The notes: generated by a model not told the origin, from the letters alone. A stretch of DNA of 64,000 nt from Leptasterias polaris (GCA_037783415.1 JAZGTN010000009.1:13764001-13828000), one strand, 5' to 3'. Counted from the first letter of the stretch, positions 35,253 through 47,152 are shown. Numbers and translations: made by a program.

Positions 35253-35365
35253 ATTGATGCCGGAGTGAACTCAGTTCTTTTCGCATCTTTATTCGGTCTT
35301 GTCAATGAGATCAAACTGGTTGTACTTTTATGACGTGGGCCTAAATTATTGACAAATTACTTTCA

Positions 35366-35407
35366 CCCCCCCCCCCCCCAGCAAATAATTCCTTGATCCG
35401 CCCCTAT
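35366..35407 (-). mobile_element. hAT-like element end with poly-C
   Basis: In reverse it reads AGGGGCGGATCAAGGAATTA, then TTGCTGG and a 14-base G run. The AGGGGCGGATC start matches the element at 55204 and resembles hAT termini. Confidence 0.4.
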
Positions 35408-36075
35408 GTCGGGGTTTGTATAGAGTGTGTACGTAAACGAATAGCTCGTTTTTATATCACTGGTTCGCTGTGAAGCATATGACGTTTTTGCGCAGTAACA
35501 TAATGAATGGTTTGGCCTAACGCAACGGCACCAGTCTACAGAAGGCGGCCAAAGTGAAATTTTGTCAAGTGCATTGCTTAATTTTAGCATACATATCTAC
35601 CGTAAATCTCAGTTCGGTCAGGCGACATTTTCTGACCAGAAAACATCGAAAGGTGTGATGGGCTTCAAGGTAGGGTTTGTCTTTGTATATTCTTGTTTTT
35701 ATTTTGCAGTTTTCCTTGAATTCATGCGGAACTAAATTATCAAATCCCACCAAATGCAGACGACCGATATGCCCAGTTTACGGACATCAGCAAGTCTCCA
35801 TTGTGCGTGTAATGTCTACAGGGTGCGAACTTAGGCACTTCTTTTACAATCTCTGCCTCAGCATGTAACTGGTGGAGTAATACAATACTATCATAATATA
35901 CTTTTAAGTGGTTAAGTGGTGCCGCATTTTGTGTTTGCCAATTTTAGTATAAAGGTGCATCATGTACAAAAATCTCCTACTTTTCAGTCATTTTGCCAAT
36001 ACAGCGTTTGGCCTAACTCCATGACCATGTCAATAATACAGTCAATCTCAGACTACCACTGCTAAACTACTACTA

Positions 36076-36160
36076 CACTGCAAAACGGGGGTGTCAAAAA
36101 TCGTCACCATTGATGTTGTCACATGTAGATACCTAAAAATGTTAAAATAGCGTTAACATC
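36076..36160 (+). mobile_element. CACTGCAAAA-family MITE, left end only
   Basis: It begins CACTGCAAAACGGGGGTGTC and continues GATGTTGTCACATGTAGATA, as in 36672. The right half is missing. Confidence 0.65.
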
Positions 36161-36671
36161 TGCAGCTATACTAATGGCACCTAATTTTCTCATACTGTTT
36201 GTGAACCATGGAGGGTTAATCGCTAGTCAGGCTATCAGATCTTGTTGTTACAAATATTCAAAATGTCCACACCTTTAACACACACCTAACAGCCTTGGAT
36301 ACAAGACACCAAACAAAATGATAGTTCCTCCATATACAATTTTACAGCTAAAGTTTTAGTTAAGCTGTACTTGTATTATATTTACTTAAATACTTATATT
36401 TAAATGTTTATTGTTTCTTTTGGGTAACCTTTCAGTGATTTTTTCCCCAAGGGTACCAGCGATGAAATACATTCTCAGTGTACTTATAGCCGATCATGTT
36501 CCTGATAAGGTCATTGCATGTGGTAAGTATGTGGTAAAGGGGATAACTGTAAGACTGAAATTCTTCACCATGCCAGAACCCATCAAAATTCAACTTCATG
36601 TTTTTATTTGAATCTGTTTGAATACACTAGTACACTAGCAAAATGTACCCTCTTCTAAAATAATAACACTT

Positions 36672-36888
36672 CACTGCAAAATCCGGGGTGTTAAAATTGA
36701 CACCATAGATGCTGTCACATATAGATACTGAAGAGAGAATCAAAATTAACACCAGATGGTGTTAGTGTTAAAATAACACCTTTGAGTTGAGTTGGCAGAA
36801 ATAAGAGTTATTTTAACCCTAATGTGGTATCTATTATATGTGACTAGACCCATACAGTGTCAATTTCAACACCCCAGTTTTTGCAGTG
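36672..36888. mobile_element. CACTGCAAAA-family MITE, full length (217 bp)
   Basis: The ends are long inverted repeats. Left: CACTGCAAAATCCGGGGTGT, then AAATTGACACCATAGATGC. Right: CAGTGTCAATTTCAACACCC, then CAGTTTTTGCAGTG. The centre contains repeated GGTGTTAGTGTTAAAATAAC. It is a simple foldback without coding capacity and is the reference copy for the family. Confidence 0.85.
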
Positions 36889-37410
36889 TATTAAAATTAT
36901 TATGCTTTATGGCCAACGTTTGGGTGTTGAGCTACCATTTTGATGGGTTTTGTTTGAGTGAGGAATTGTCATAGACAAACAAAATGAAGGGAGTCGGGGT
37001 TAAGCCAAATAATGTTTACCTTCAACAAGCAAAGCTTCAAATTCTACATTGGGCTATGTTTATCGTGATGTATTTTTTATTACCCCAACCTATTTATAAT
37101 TTTGCAGTGATGTCTGGAGAATCAAAGCAACTTACTGGAAGATTTCTCAGTATACCTGAATCATCATCAACTTCATGTAAGCCAAGATGACTTTCTATCC
37201 AGGTATTGTTTTATTTGTATTGTTACTTTACCTAGACAATCCTCCTTGGGAGCCTGAACCTTTGCTGGGTCAGGCTAAACCCGGAACCTGGAATTTTAGC
37301 TCGGATTCTGCGTCAGTTTTGGGTCATTTTGACACAGATTCGAGGTCACAGTGACCCAGAAATTAGTCAGGCCCCCTATGACCTGGAACCGGGTCAATTC
37401 ACACACTGGA

Positions 37411-37629
37411 GTTTTAAGGCCGTGCCACACAAAGCAATTTACAGGCGATCAGTTCCAGACAATCTCCATGAACAAAAGACATTCGCCTCTGAATGTTCAC
37501 ATATTTTTCTTCGAGATCGTAAGACGTTGTTTAAACAATTAATACTCATGTGCTACCAAAGTTGTCATGTAGCATGGTTGTATTGCCTCCAAGTTGCATG
37601 TATTGTTGCCTCATGTGACTAGGCCCTTA
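37411..37629. mobile_element. Probable MITE
   Basis: The left part AAGGCCGTGCCACACAAAGC, then AATTTACAGGCGA, is loosely inverted in the right part TTGTTGCCTCATGTGACTAG, then GCCCTTAG. The inverted repeats are imperfect. Confidence 0.4.
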
Positions 37630-38689
37630 GAGTGTATAGGAAGTTTACTAGTTAAAGTTATTTCCTATTAGTACTACACTATGCAAACTTCAAACATCAC
37701 TGCCTTTATAAAGATCTTCTTTTCGTATCACTGAAGCGAGATGGTTATATGGCAGTTTTCCATTTGTACACAGTCCTTTGCGTTTTTATTGAACACTGCA
37801 AGGTCTTTTGAGTTGCAAGTGTTGGGTAGTAGAGGCTGACAAGGCAGTGCTCCATAGTATGGTCTGCTGATCATATAAAGATGATCAGAATAAATTGCAC
37901 ATGCACACGCTCATCACGAACAAAACATTTCTGAACTTAACACGGTCACCTTGCTCCTTCATCCCGCTTAATTTACATATACGTCATAGCTATATTAATG
38001 TTCATCATCCCTTAAACCTCATTCAAAGATTTTTCCCACCATTTGGAAGTCCTCGTAATGCTAATCCTTGCATTGTAAACAATGCTTAATCAAGATAATA
38101 CCCGACGAAAAGCGGTTTGCTAAATGATTTCACAGGGAATCCAATCCTAGTTGACATCTTCAGATAGATTAATCAAGCTAGGATCGATTGGTCCACCTAC
38201 CGTTGGGATTAGTCCCATTCCTTTATTCGACGATGTAGAACGGGCGGGGACAATGGTTCGCCCCTCAAGCCGGTTGTTTTATTCTAATCCAAGGATACCA
38301 AGTTGTGAAGTTAAAATTGGATACTTTTTTCCTTCCAATATTGATTCGGAGACCCTTGCGAGATTGGTGATGTGTGGGACAGTGAAGCCCATGCTTATTT
38401 TCGTCCACCAATGTTCTTCAACCCGAATATCTGTACGGTACAAAGGGGTTGATTTTGAACGGTGTGACTAGACCACAACACAGTGTTGGTTTTTGTATGA
38501 TTCTCCATATGGTTTTTGGATGAATGCGTGCACTTTGTTCCAGAAATATTTTCAAAAAACATACCATAAAATTAAGAAGTGAAAATTTACATAAAAAGCA
38601 TGCACAACTGAATATTATGGTTGATACTGTTGATAACTGGCCCTGAACTTTCAAAACATAATAACATTCACGGTCACACTTTTCTAATA

Positions 38690-39344
38690 TTAAAGGGGGT
38701 GTACTTTTGGTAGTTCCCAAGGTTATGACCATAAAACCTTACTTGATAAAGAGCACTGGAGAGCTGTTGATATAATAAAACATTGTTAGAAATGACCCAC
38801 TTTGAAATAATAAAGTTTTAGAGAAAGGGGTAAATTTCACCTCAAATTTTGAATCTGAGAAAGGCTTCGGGAATAAAGCCTTTCTCATGCATCTGAAAGC
38901 ACACAATTTTATGCAACAAGTGTTTGTTCTTTCATTATATTCAACTTCTTTCAACTTTAAAAAGTTGGGAAGGTAGTGCATTCTGCTCTACCAGCCAGGC
39001 TCCTAGTGAATGATACCCATGCCTACATCCTTAAGGACTGTGAAGGGGGTAATCCTGTTTCAGCCCCAGGAGTAGGAGGCAACGTGCCCCTGGTGTCAAT
39101 TGATTTGGGTCGATAGCCCAAATCAGTTATGTGTAATCCTCACTTTGAGTGGCCGTCCGTGGCCTTGTGAGTTAGGCGATATCTCATTAAAAAAATAAAA
39201 AAATAAAAAAAAAATCGTGCAACTTTGATGACCAATTGAGCCTAATTGTCCACATGTTTGCTATTGTATGCATGTGTTGGGATACACCAAATTACGATAC
39301 TGGTCTTTGACAACTACCTGAAGTAGGCTATACCCTGCCGTTAA
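38690..39344 (+). mobile_element. MITE family A, interrupted by a SINE
   Basis: The left half runs from TTAA at 38690 through GAGAGCTGTTGATATAATAA and GAAAGGCTTCGGGAATAAAG to CTTTCAACTTT (38958). The right half resumes at CAACTTTGATGACCAATTGA and ends near GTTAAAA at 39341. The 261 bp between are a SINE. Confidence 0.85.
38959..39219 (+). mobile_element. 5'-truncated SINE inserted in a MITE
   Basis: It shares TGGGAAGGTAGTGCATTCTG, AGGACTGTGAAGGGGGTAAT and TGGCCTTGTGAGTTAGGCGA with the SINE at 50535-51910 but lacks the tRNA head. It ends in an A-rich tail. CAACTTT is duplicated on both sides (38952-38958, 39220-39226), and the host reads cleanly across the gap. These are hallmarks of LINE-type retroposition. 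Confidence 0.9.
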
Positions 39345-39631
39345 AACAATAACAAATAACTTCGCATGATGTGTAATACCATATTATATACACTGGTCAA
39401 GTAATCCACTTGTTGTGGAAAGTGGAGCTCAATGCTTTTTATTGGAGAACGGTTAAGAGAATTTCAAAATATATGTAGTAAAATCGTAATGTTAGTAATA
39501 ATCTCCGTGTGATATAGGTTTCTACGGCCAATTTTAACAAAAACTTGGACAATTTAACTTAATATCCGGCTCATTCAATACCGAAAACGTCGAGACTTCG
39601 CTCTCCACGGTTCGTATGGAAACCTCTTCTA

Positions 39632-40030
39632 TAATAAGAGAGAGGGACCAGTCATTAGATAAGAGAGAGGGACCAGTCATTAGATAAGAGAGAGAGGGAC
39701 CAGTCATTAGATAAGAGAGAGGGACCAGTCATTAGATAAGAGAGAGGGACCAGTCATAGAGAGAGAGGGACCAGTCATAAGAGAAGGAAGAGGGGCCAGT
39801 CATTAGATAAGAGAGAGGGACCAGTCATTAGATAAGAGAGAGGGACCAGTCATTAGATAAGAGAGAGGGACCAGTCATTAGATAAGAGAGAGGGACCAGT
39901 CATTAGATAAGAGAGAGGGACCAGTCATTAGATAAGAGAGAGGGACCAGTCATTAGATAAGTGAGAGGGACCAGTCATAGAGAGAGAGGGACCAGTCATA
40001 AGAGAAGGAAGAGGGGCCAGCCATTAGATG
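39632..40030. repeat. 25-bp minisatellite with higher-order repeat
   Basis: About 15 units of ATAAGAGAGAGGGACCAGTC plus ATTAG. A variant block with CATAGAGAGAGAGGGACC and AGAGAAGGAAGAGGGGCC occurs twice, 221 bp apart, showing duplication of a multi-unit segment. Confidence 0.95.
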
Positions 40031-42063
40031 GATGCCACCTTTAAACTTGATTGTATTGTATGAAATAGAATCAAAACGACTAATTGACTCACAGTATCTC
40101 ATACTTTGGATTGTGTGTAACGTTTGTGTAGTTCATCAAAATAAAGTAAACCGATAATGACACAAGAGGTCTCAACTCTTTGCCATGATCATGGGGAAGG
40201 AGGTAAATCAAAACCCGTAGCCATCTAGAGATAGTTGGCAAGTGTTTCCTTATTAACGATAGTAGTGACCTTTGTGCATGCAAATTGTTTTTTAACGAAG
40301 ATTTTTCTTTCTTTCTATCATCATAAGTATTTATTTTCAAAGTTTTTCTCGTTTTTTATTTATTTCTTGGATTCATTTCCCATTTTTAGATTGGATTAAT
40401 AGGCTTTTGAGTCACTGTGGTTAGGTTCATCCAATCCTGTTTGGCCATCTTAAAGAATGGGCTTGCCTTGCCATTTGATTTCATTAGTCGGTTTTGTCTT
40501 GATCTGTGAGTGTTGCTAATCTATTCCAACACCAGTAAGGCATTTGGTTTAACAAGTGTTCTATAGTTACTTTGAGCAAAAATGATATTTCGGTGGTATT
40601 AGGTTAAACAAAACTTGATCTTTCTTGTCGTGGTATTACCTTTAATTGAAAAGATGAATAAATCCACAGAAAGTATGTTTTCTTGAGCATGTTTGTACGC
40701 ATAGCTACAATAGCTAGCTGTTGTTAAAAGCGATTATCTAAATAAACACGTATTAAAAAATGGAAGTGGCCTTGTCTTGCAGACTTTCTTCATTGCCCGA
40801 GAACTTCGGATTGGAATAAGCTACAGAAATAATAATGGTATTGCTGGAAAGCCAGTGAGTTACTTGTTAACATGGTATGCATAACTCAATTTTCAAAATT
40901 TCTGAGACATTCCTCAATTCGATAGAGCGGGTCACATATAGAGCATTCTTTTATATATTTTTTGAAATATTGGCCGTAAAAACCGTAATAATACATTTAA
41001 AACATCTTCACAACATCATACAGTAGCCCAATCAGGTTATGATACACTTGTATGTAAGGGCTGCAAAATTTTTTCATAAATACATTAAAATAATAAAACA
41101 TAAATGAACTGGTGATATTACGCCGATGACACTATGATGTTCCGACATCGCACAGTCTATCAATCAACCAATTTGTCAACTTCAATTGTCCCGCTGATAC
41201 CTCTTAACAACTGCATTCCAACCTTTTATTTTCCCACGCTGATCCCAAAGCCCACCATTGATTGGAAAAAGAAGAAAAAACCTAATAAATGAACCCGTCC
41301 CTTTCTCTTCGCTGGTGAACGCCAGTCCAGTCCAGGAGCATTGTTTGTTGACACGCTCGGGTAAATCCGGGGCACGCGCAAAACCCTCGCCACGCTTCTC
41401 GACCACGATCCCCTACCCGTTCTCGCTTGACGGATTTAAAAGATTACGTTCACAACAAAAATTGCATAGTTTTAACAGTAGCGGATTTTCGTGTGAGAGC
41501 TTTTCTCTCTCCAGGACCGTGTCTCTCTAAGCGCTGGCTATGAATGATCCGATAGCTACCTCGCAAAGGGGTCTCATGTCGTGTTTTTTTCATCGAAGTC
41601 TTTGTGATGAGTACGATTGTGCGGACTGATCGAAAGGTGGGTTTACTGGGAGCTTTGGGAGGTTCCCATCGGTGGGTATTGTGGAGCCGTTTGACGGCCG
41701 GCCATGGGTAGCCATTCCTGGTGGATTCCCGAAGTTGCAGACAACCAAATCGATTTTCTCTTTCCTTCCATAAAAGTTATCCAAGCATAATGCAAGATCT
41801 TACTAGTTTTCATGATATAACCATAAAGTTTTTACACAAAAAATATAACGCTCATCACTCTAACGAAATCCAGCATTAACTATTAAGCGCAGCACCAAAC
41901 TGTTGGGAAATCCAGCATTGACTAGTAAGCGCATTACCAAAGCGCAGCACCAAACTGTTGGGCTAGAAGTGTTGTATTGTTAAAAATAATTACTATTCCT
42001 AAACTAAAGACGTTATGCAAACATTTTCAACAATCACTATCACAGCTTATAAATGAAGTTATA
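40031..42063. other. Non-genic stretch
   Basis: AT-rich DNA with a somewhat GC-richer part at 41180-41560. An imperfect tandem duplication lies at 41866-41962. ORFs at 41182-41530 and 41590-41784 resemble nothing known. Confidence 0.55.
41866..41962. repeat. Imperfect tandem duplication
   Basis: A 42-bp copy (AAATCCAGCATTAACTATTA ... CACCAAACTGTTGGG) is followed by a 55-bp copy with a 13-bp internal insertion. Confidence 0.9.
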
Positions 42064-42448
42064 TATAGAGGCACTGTTTGCTTTTTCGTAATTGCCAAAG
42101 ACCAGTTTCCACACTTGGTGTTTCCCATGAACATGTATAGCCTAATAACAAACCTGTGAAAATTTGGGCTCAATTGGTCATTGAAGTTGCAAGAAATTGT
42201 TGAAAGAAAAAAGACCCTTGCTGCATAGATTTGTGTGTTTTCGGATGCCTGAGAAAGGCTTCATTCCTGATGCCTTTCACTGATTCAAACTGTTAGGTGA
42301 AAACTTACCTCAAAGTTTCTCTAAAACTACATTTCTTCAAAGGGTGGCGTTTCTAACTGTGTTTTATAATATCAAATACCAAGTAAAATTTTACGGTCAT
42401 TAATTGTTGTAGTAATTACCAAAGGTAGGCCCTATACCTTCCCTTTAA
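42064..42448 (-). mobile_element. MITE family A, inverted copy
   Basis: Starting GAGGCACTG and ending in TTAA (42445-42448), it reads in reverse order the family-A blocks: TAATTGCCAAAGACCAG, TTTGGGCTCAATTGGTCATT, GCCTGAGAAAGGCTTCATTC and AGTAATTACCAAAGG. Confidence 0.85.
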
Positions 42449-42599
42449 ATCTAAAAGCTTACTACCAATTAACTTAAAATAGAACCAAATTGTTCTAATT
42501 GATTTTCTTCGTAATACTTTCAAGAACCTTTTGCCTTTTGGGTGCAATAATTATTATATGAACAACCTATAGATGCCGTCAATGCTGACAATTCAAAGA

Positions 42600-42914
42600 G
42601 ATTTTTATCTACAGTTTTAGAACGAAAACCAAACTGCAAGTTTACCTTTAATGTTATAAGTGTATAGGGAAGGCAATTCTGCTGGTAATGTTACGGATAT
42701 GGCTTCCTTGTTTAGCAATTACTTTTTCTCAGTTCTGACCCAGCCTAAGAAATATCCAAATCTTCCTGATATTAATGTGCCAAAGATACATTGGGCTCTA
42801 TTAAGACCATTGAAGGCGAAGTATTCACAATTTAAAAAAATTATTATGGATGCTTCTAAGGCTATTGGTCCTGTTGGGTTTCCCCTATTTCATGTTGTAG
42901 TGTTGTGCCATTGA
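42600..42914 (+). pseudogene. Non-LTR retrotransposon reverse transcriptase fragment
   Basis: After a stop at 42657-42659 the frame reads VTDMASLFSNYFFSVLTQP, then about 45 residues later DASKAIGPVGFP. This is the pattern just before and into the first conserved RT block of CR1/L2/Jockey-type LINEs (a NYF.SVFT motif, then SKA.GPDGIP). Here Asp of GPDG is replaced by Val, and the frame ends soon after. No endonuclease or YADD-type catalytic box is seen in the window. It is a dead, 5'- and 3'-truncated copy. Family assignment beyond non-LTR is not possible by eye. Confidence 0.5.
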
Positions 42915-42939
42915 GAAAGTGAACACATGACAAATAAGT

Positions 42940-43055
42940 GGTATTTGAAGCTTTATCATGGTGTGGAAAAATAAGTATACTAGTAACTAATAGTAAACTT
43001 GCGGGTACAACCATGTGTAAAATCTCTTTTGAAGGGGTGTTGGCTCTGGAAAAAA
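42940..43055 (+). mobile_element. Fragment of the TTGGCTCTG repeat family
   Basis: It shares GCGGGTACAACCATGTGTAA, then AATCTCTTTTGAAGG and GTGTTGGCTCTGG, with both arms of the foldback at 50245-50510. Confidence 0.6.
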
Positions 43056-44095
43056 AATAAACAAATCGTTAAAATAAATGTTCCCGTCTAAAAGAACATT
43101 TCGATATGGGAGAGCATTGTCCCGCGATACATGTTTCAAAATGTTGATTTGAAAAGATTATAATAGGTCGGTTTAAATAACAGGTAGCCCCCCCCCCCCC
43201 CCTCCCCTCCTCCTAAAACAAACCTTACAGTATATATGATAATTATTATTAGGCGATCAAGTAAGCGTTATTGACAACCTTGACAGGAACCCATATCAAA
43301 TTAAAACCATTGATTTGTAATGCAATTAATGGACTCAATTAGCATACTATCTGGGCATTGTCTGTGCAGGAAGCAACCACCTGTACGTCCCTCATTATTT
43401 ATAATCAACACACGTCATTGATAGGATGCCGATTTTAACGAGGTAATTGCCTATCATTTCTCAACCGGCGGGAATCAGTCAAAAGGTTTGACCGTGCCGT
43501 CGTCTCGAAATGCCGGTGATAAAGTTCCTGGAACAAGGCCAATGCAGTGCTGTTTTGTCTATAACCCCGCAATGCTACATATAATCCACCGTGGTGTACC
43601 TCAAACCATGGAGGTAGAACATGTTCAAACCATGAAACAATCGCGTAGCACCCGTCCAAAAATGGCGTCCAAAGGCAGTACATGCACCCTGCGTTGCCCA
43701 ACATGTACATGAAATATCAAACCTGTAAAACTTTAAAGATACGGTCTTAATAGATTGGCTTTTGTCAACGTAATGCTTAATAATAATATAGGCAAAATAA
43801 TAAAGACAGATACGTTAAAAGTCTTATGTGAAAGTTTCAGCGGAAGACAATGTCTATACTGTCACAGTATGTCACAGCTATTTTTCATCAAGAACCTATC
43901 TAAGTTCAGAGAGGTGACAGCGGGTACCAACCGCATCTCGTGCCGCTGCCTTCGCGAACGGACACCATGCGTGCGGACATTTGAATGTTCAGTTATTCCT
44001 CAGAAACTGAGGAACAATTCCGGGTGAATCAGTTGGGTTTTTTAAAGATTCAAATGTTTTATGGGGGTGGGGGAACATTTTCCAACCTATATTAC
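43056..44095. other. Non-genic stretch with two odd ORFs
   Basis: It includes a 15-base C run (43188-43202). A GC-richer part at 43440-44030 holds open frames on both strands. The plus-strand frame at 43755-44027 (90 codons) has a Cys-rich tail (QCLYCH, ISCRCLRERTPCVRTFEC) but matches nothing I know. It could be an exon of an unrecognised gene or chance. Confidence 0.3.
43188..43202. repeat. Poly-C tract (15)
   Basis: An uninterrupted run of 15 C, followed by TCCCCTCCTCC. Confidence 0.95.
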
Positions 44096-44471
44096 TTAAA
44101 GGCACTGGACACGTTTGGTAATTACTCAAAATATATATTAGCATAAAAACTTACTCGGTAACGAGCAACGGAGAGCTGTTGATAGTATAAAACATTGGGA
44201 GAAACGACTCCCTCTGAAGTAACGTAGTTTTTGACAAAGAGGTAATTTCTCACTAAAATAATAAAAGACTTCTGGCCAGAAGCCTTTTATTCCTATCTGA
44301 AAGCACACTAATTTGTACAACAAGGGTGTTTTTTCTTTCATCATTTTCTTGCAACTTCAATGACCAATTGAGCCCAAATTTTCACAGGCTTGTTATTTTA
44401 TGCATATGTTGGGATACACCAAGTGAGAATACTGGTCGTTGACAATTACAAAACGTGTTCAGTGCCTTTAA
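44096..44471 (+). mobile_element. MITE family A, intact reference copy
   Basis: TTAA at both ends (44096-44099, 44468-44471). The ends are inverted repeats: AAAGGCACTGGACACGTTTG on the left, and in reverse AAAGGCACTGAACACGTTTT on the right. The interior has GGAGAGCTGTTGATAGTATA, CTTCTGGCCAGAAG and GACCAATTGAGCCCAAATTT. Length is 376 bp and it is non-coding. It is the best-preserved member of the family. Confidence 0.95.
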
Positions 44472-44854
44472 TAATAAATAAATTTGTATTTTGACGAAAA
44501 CCAGTACACCCGTGCTATGTATGGCCAAACATGCACATGAAATGACAAACATGTGAAAGTTTAAGCTCAATTGGCCAAAGGAAAAAAATGTGAAAAACAC
44601 CATTATTGTTTGCATTGTTCTCGAACATTTCTATTTTTTACTTGTGTGATCAAAACTAGTTCTCAAAAACCAGCCTTGCAGCAGGTCGAACTATTTCAAG
44701 TGAAGTTTTCGACTAGGCCTAATGACCATCTTTGAACATTCATATTAATTACATGCGATTAGTTCTACATAACATTGGTCACACGTTCAGCTTCCTGACA
44801 CTCAGCCGAAATAAACATAAGAAACTCCGTAATTAATGTAAATAAATAATAGTT

Positions 44855-44885
44855 CAGTCCAATCACAGCTGGTGTATAAATCGTT
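44855..44885 (+). promoter_or_regulatory. CCAAT and TATA motif pair
   Basis: CCAAT at 44859-44863, CAGCTG E-box immediately after, TATAAA at 44875-44880. The CCAAT-TATA spacing is shorter than usual. A CAGACAG/GTATAT donor-like site follows near 44950. No coding exon is confirmed. Confidence 0.22.
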
Positions 44886-45689
44886 GGTTTCTCCCAATAC
44901 ACCAACCAAATCAAAACTAGAACTAAGACGAAAAACAAACCCTCAGACAGGTATATATATTAGGGGCCTATTGCCTGATCTCGAAAAAAAATCAACATTA
45001 CTTTTAAACGAAACAAGTAAGTTTTGAATGAAATTCTCCACTTCCCCAACTGCAATTTCTCAGAATTATTATAGCTCAACAAGAACTGAATTTTTTTTAT
45101 TTCAGAGTGAGGGCGCTATTCGTTGTTACTGTAATATCATGCTCGGTGTAGGCCTACCGTCACAAAAAAATAATAGTCTCTCCTTTATAACCAATTCTTA
45201 TGTAGAATATTCAAAAAGTCTCTCTTCCTCCTAAAATCAAATCAACAATATTGACTGACAACTAAAAACCATTTTTCTTTTTCAATATTAATTAGTGAGG
45301 TTAGTCGTTGAATTTGGAGCTACACTTAGCAAAATGTTAACACCCCTGAACGTGAAAACTGAAAAACTCCATCTTTGGAAAAAGGGCCCTACGCCTGTCA
45401 GCAAAATAGGGTCATTTTAAGAGGGCTAGTGTGCCCAAAAGTGCTCCAGTTTGAAAGTCATCAAATCCGGTGGCACCATCTTTGACCAATTTTCAACTCT
45501 CCACAAAAGCCATTACCTATAAATTATTGATTTAACATCCCCCCCCCCCGATATTATTAATGAAGCTTGAATCGGCGCATGATTTTTCTCTTAAAGACAA
45601 TTCGCGAAATCTGTTGTACTTCCTATATGAGTCCTTTGCACAACAGCAGATTGTTGTCTTTGTGCCAAAAGTGCCACCATTATATATTC

Positions 45690-45760
45690 AGCTATAGATA
45701 GCTCAGTTGGTAGAGCGCCAGAATCCAGAGGTCGCAGGTTCAAGTCCCGCTCTCTGTTCA
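45690..45760 (+). tRNA. Degenerate tRNA-like sequence (tRNA-derived repeat)
   Basis: It contains TAGCTCAGTTGGTAGAGCG (D arm with box A) and GGTTCAAGTCC (T arm with box B) at tRNA spacing. The acceptor stem does not pair well, the anticodon stem has mismatches and the T stem has one. It is more likely a tRNA pseudogene or SINE head than a working tRNA. Its antisense frame gives the RERDLNLRPLDSGALPTELS peptide, typical of mis-annotated tRNA repeats. Confidence 0.55.
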
Positions 45761-46097
45761 ATTTGTATTTGTTCAATCAAAAATTATGTAAAATTTGCCC
45801 TGTCGGGTTTCCCTTACTTTTATTACCTGATAATTTTTGGGAACAAGTTGTTTGTTGAAAAGAAAACATAAAGAGAGCAGATCGTATACCAAATTTTATT
45901 TTACTTCATTTATATTATTAATTTATTTATTTATTTTTCATTGTTGCTATTATCATTAATAGTAATTATTAATTCCTACGACGTTAACCTATGTCACAAA
46001 CAAACAGTTTACTAAAGACAATGCGATATTTTTGTTTTGTTACCATGGATTCAACATACAAAAATTAATAGGAATAGCGGACTCTTTCCGTTTTTAA

Positions 46098-46393
46098 TTT
46101 TAGAGGCAGAGTGTACTTTTGATACTTACTCCAAAAAATAATGACCATAAATGTTACTTAGTAAGAAGCACTGCTGGAGAGCTTTTGATGTTAAAAAACA
46201 TTGTTGGAAACGACCCCAGTAATGCAATGTTAGAAAAAGAGGTAATTTTTTACCTCCAAAATTGAATCTGAGAAAGGCGTCAGGCATGAAGCCTTTCTCA
46301 GGCATCTGAAAGCACACAACTCTGTGCAAAAAAGGTGTTCTTTCTTTCATTATTTTCATGCAACTTCGTTAACCAATAGCCCATTTTTTCACT
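46098..46393 (+). mobile_element. MITE family A, right-truncated copy
   Basis: It starts near AGAGGCAGAGTGTACTTTTG and follows family A through GGAGAGCTTTTGATGT, GAAAGGCGTCAGGCATGAAG and GAAAGCACACAACTC, ending at AACCAATAGCCCATTTTTTC without the last about 75 bp. Confidence 0.8.
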
Positions 46394-47152
46394 GCGTTTA
46401 AGTAGCCTAATCTTTCTCTGAAAAGGGAAGGGGGGCATGACAGCCCACACCATGAAAAAGAAAGATTTACACAAAACTTCAGTTATTTTAAACTGAATTG
46501 ATATGGCACCACCGGTGGTTTTATTTTGTATTTATTTTTTTCGGCTAAGACGACAACTAAAGTGCAAATTTTCTAAAGAGGGCGCTGTTGAACATCACCA
46601 TTAGCTCACCGTCTAGCTCTGCGAACATTTTCTTTTAAACATCCTCTGACCCCATGTACTTCAATCAAAACTACCCTATGAGATTTCTGGCTTTTTAGAT
46701 TAATGAGAGCCGAGTTTGTCTAACAGCATAAAATAGTGACCAAGAAGTACTCTAAGGTGAAACTTGTTTACATGTGACAACCATGCAAATAATAAATTCT
46801 TTGTAATAAGCAAGTGGTATAGGTTTGAAAAGTCTTGACGTTTCGAGAAGTTGTATAATGTTATCTTCATTGTTTACATGATGCCTTATCAGCGATCTAA
46901 CCATAGTCAGCTGCCGAAGCCATCAATCCGTACACGGATATAAATGATGTGCAATCACTGTCTGAGCTCGTCCTTTGAGTTGATTCAGGCTTATAAATTC
47001 TGGTCTTCAAAATTGAATTGTTCAATATTGTCCTTAAACCACATCTTTGTCTTATTTAATCAATCCAAATAAATGATCATAAATTGAAATCTAACACTCA
47101 ATCATGTTCAGTTCAGTGCAGTTCTATATGCAACTCTTAACATTCTTGTGTT
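46394..47152. other. Non-genic stretch downstream of the lectin gene
   Basis: It contains a GAGGGCGCTGTTG motif (46577) and, on the minus strand, an AACTTCTCGAAACGTCAAG Penelope-like motif (46838-46880). A canonical AATAAA signal for the lectin transcript is not obvious on the minus strand. Confidence 0.4.

Larger units (their letters stand above)
35408..38689. other. Non-genic stretch with scattered MITEs
   Basis: Apart from the MITEs listed at 36076, 36672 and 37411, no gene is recognisable. Short ORFs at 36984-37190 and 38151-38471 match no known family and have no splice context. Confidence 0.5.
44472..46097. other. Non-genic stretch
   Basis: AT-rich DNA with a candidate CCAAT/TATA pair near 44.86 kb, a tRNA-like sequence at 45.69 kb and an 11-base C run near 45540. 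No exon is recognised. Confidence 0.5.

Noticed and set aside
34967..35333. ORFs with WVSVCDN and VTYRYPV repeats
   Set aside because: The 21-bp minisatellite is a multiple of three, so all frames stay open. It lies inside a MITE.
39632..40030. A CRISPR-like array
   Set aside because: Units abut with no unique spacers. It is a eukaryotic minisatellite.
45591..45776. RERDLNLRPLDSGALPTELS-containing ORF
   Set aside because: An antisense translation of a tRNA-like sequence, a known annotation artefact.
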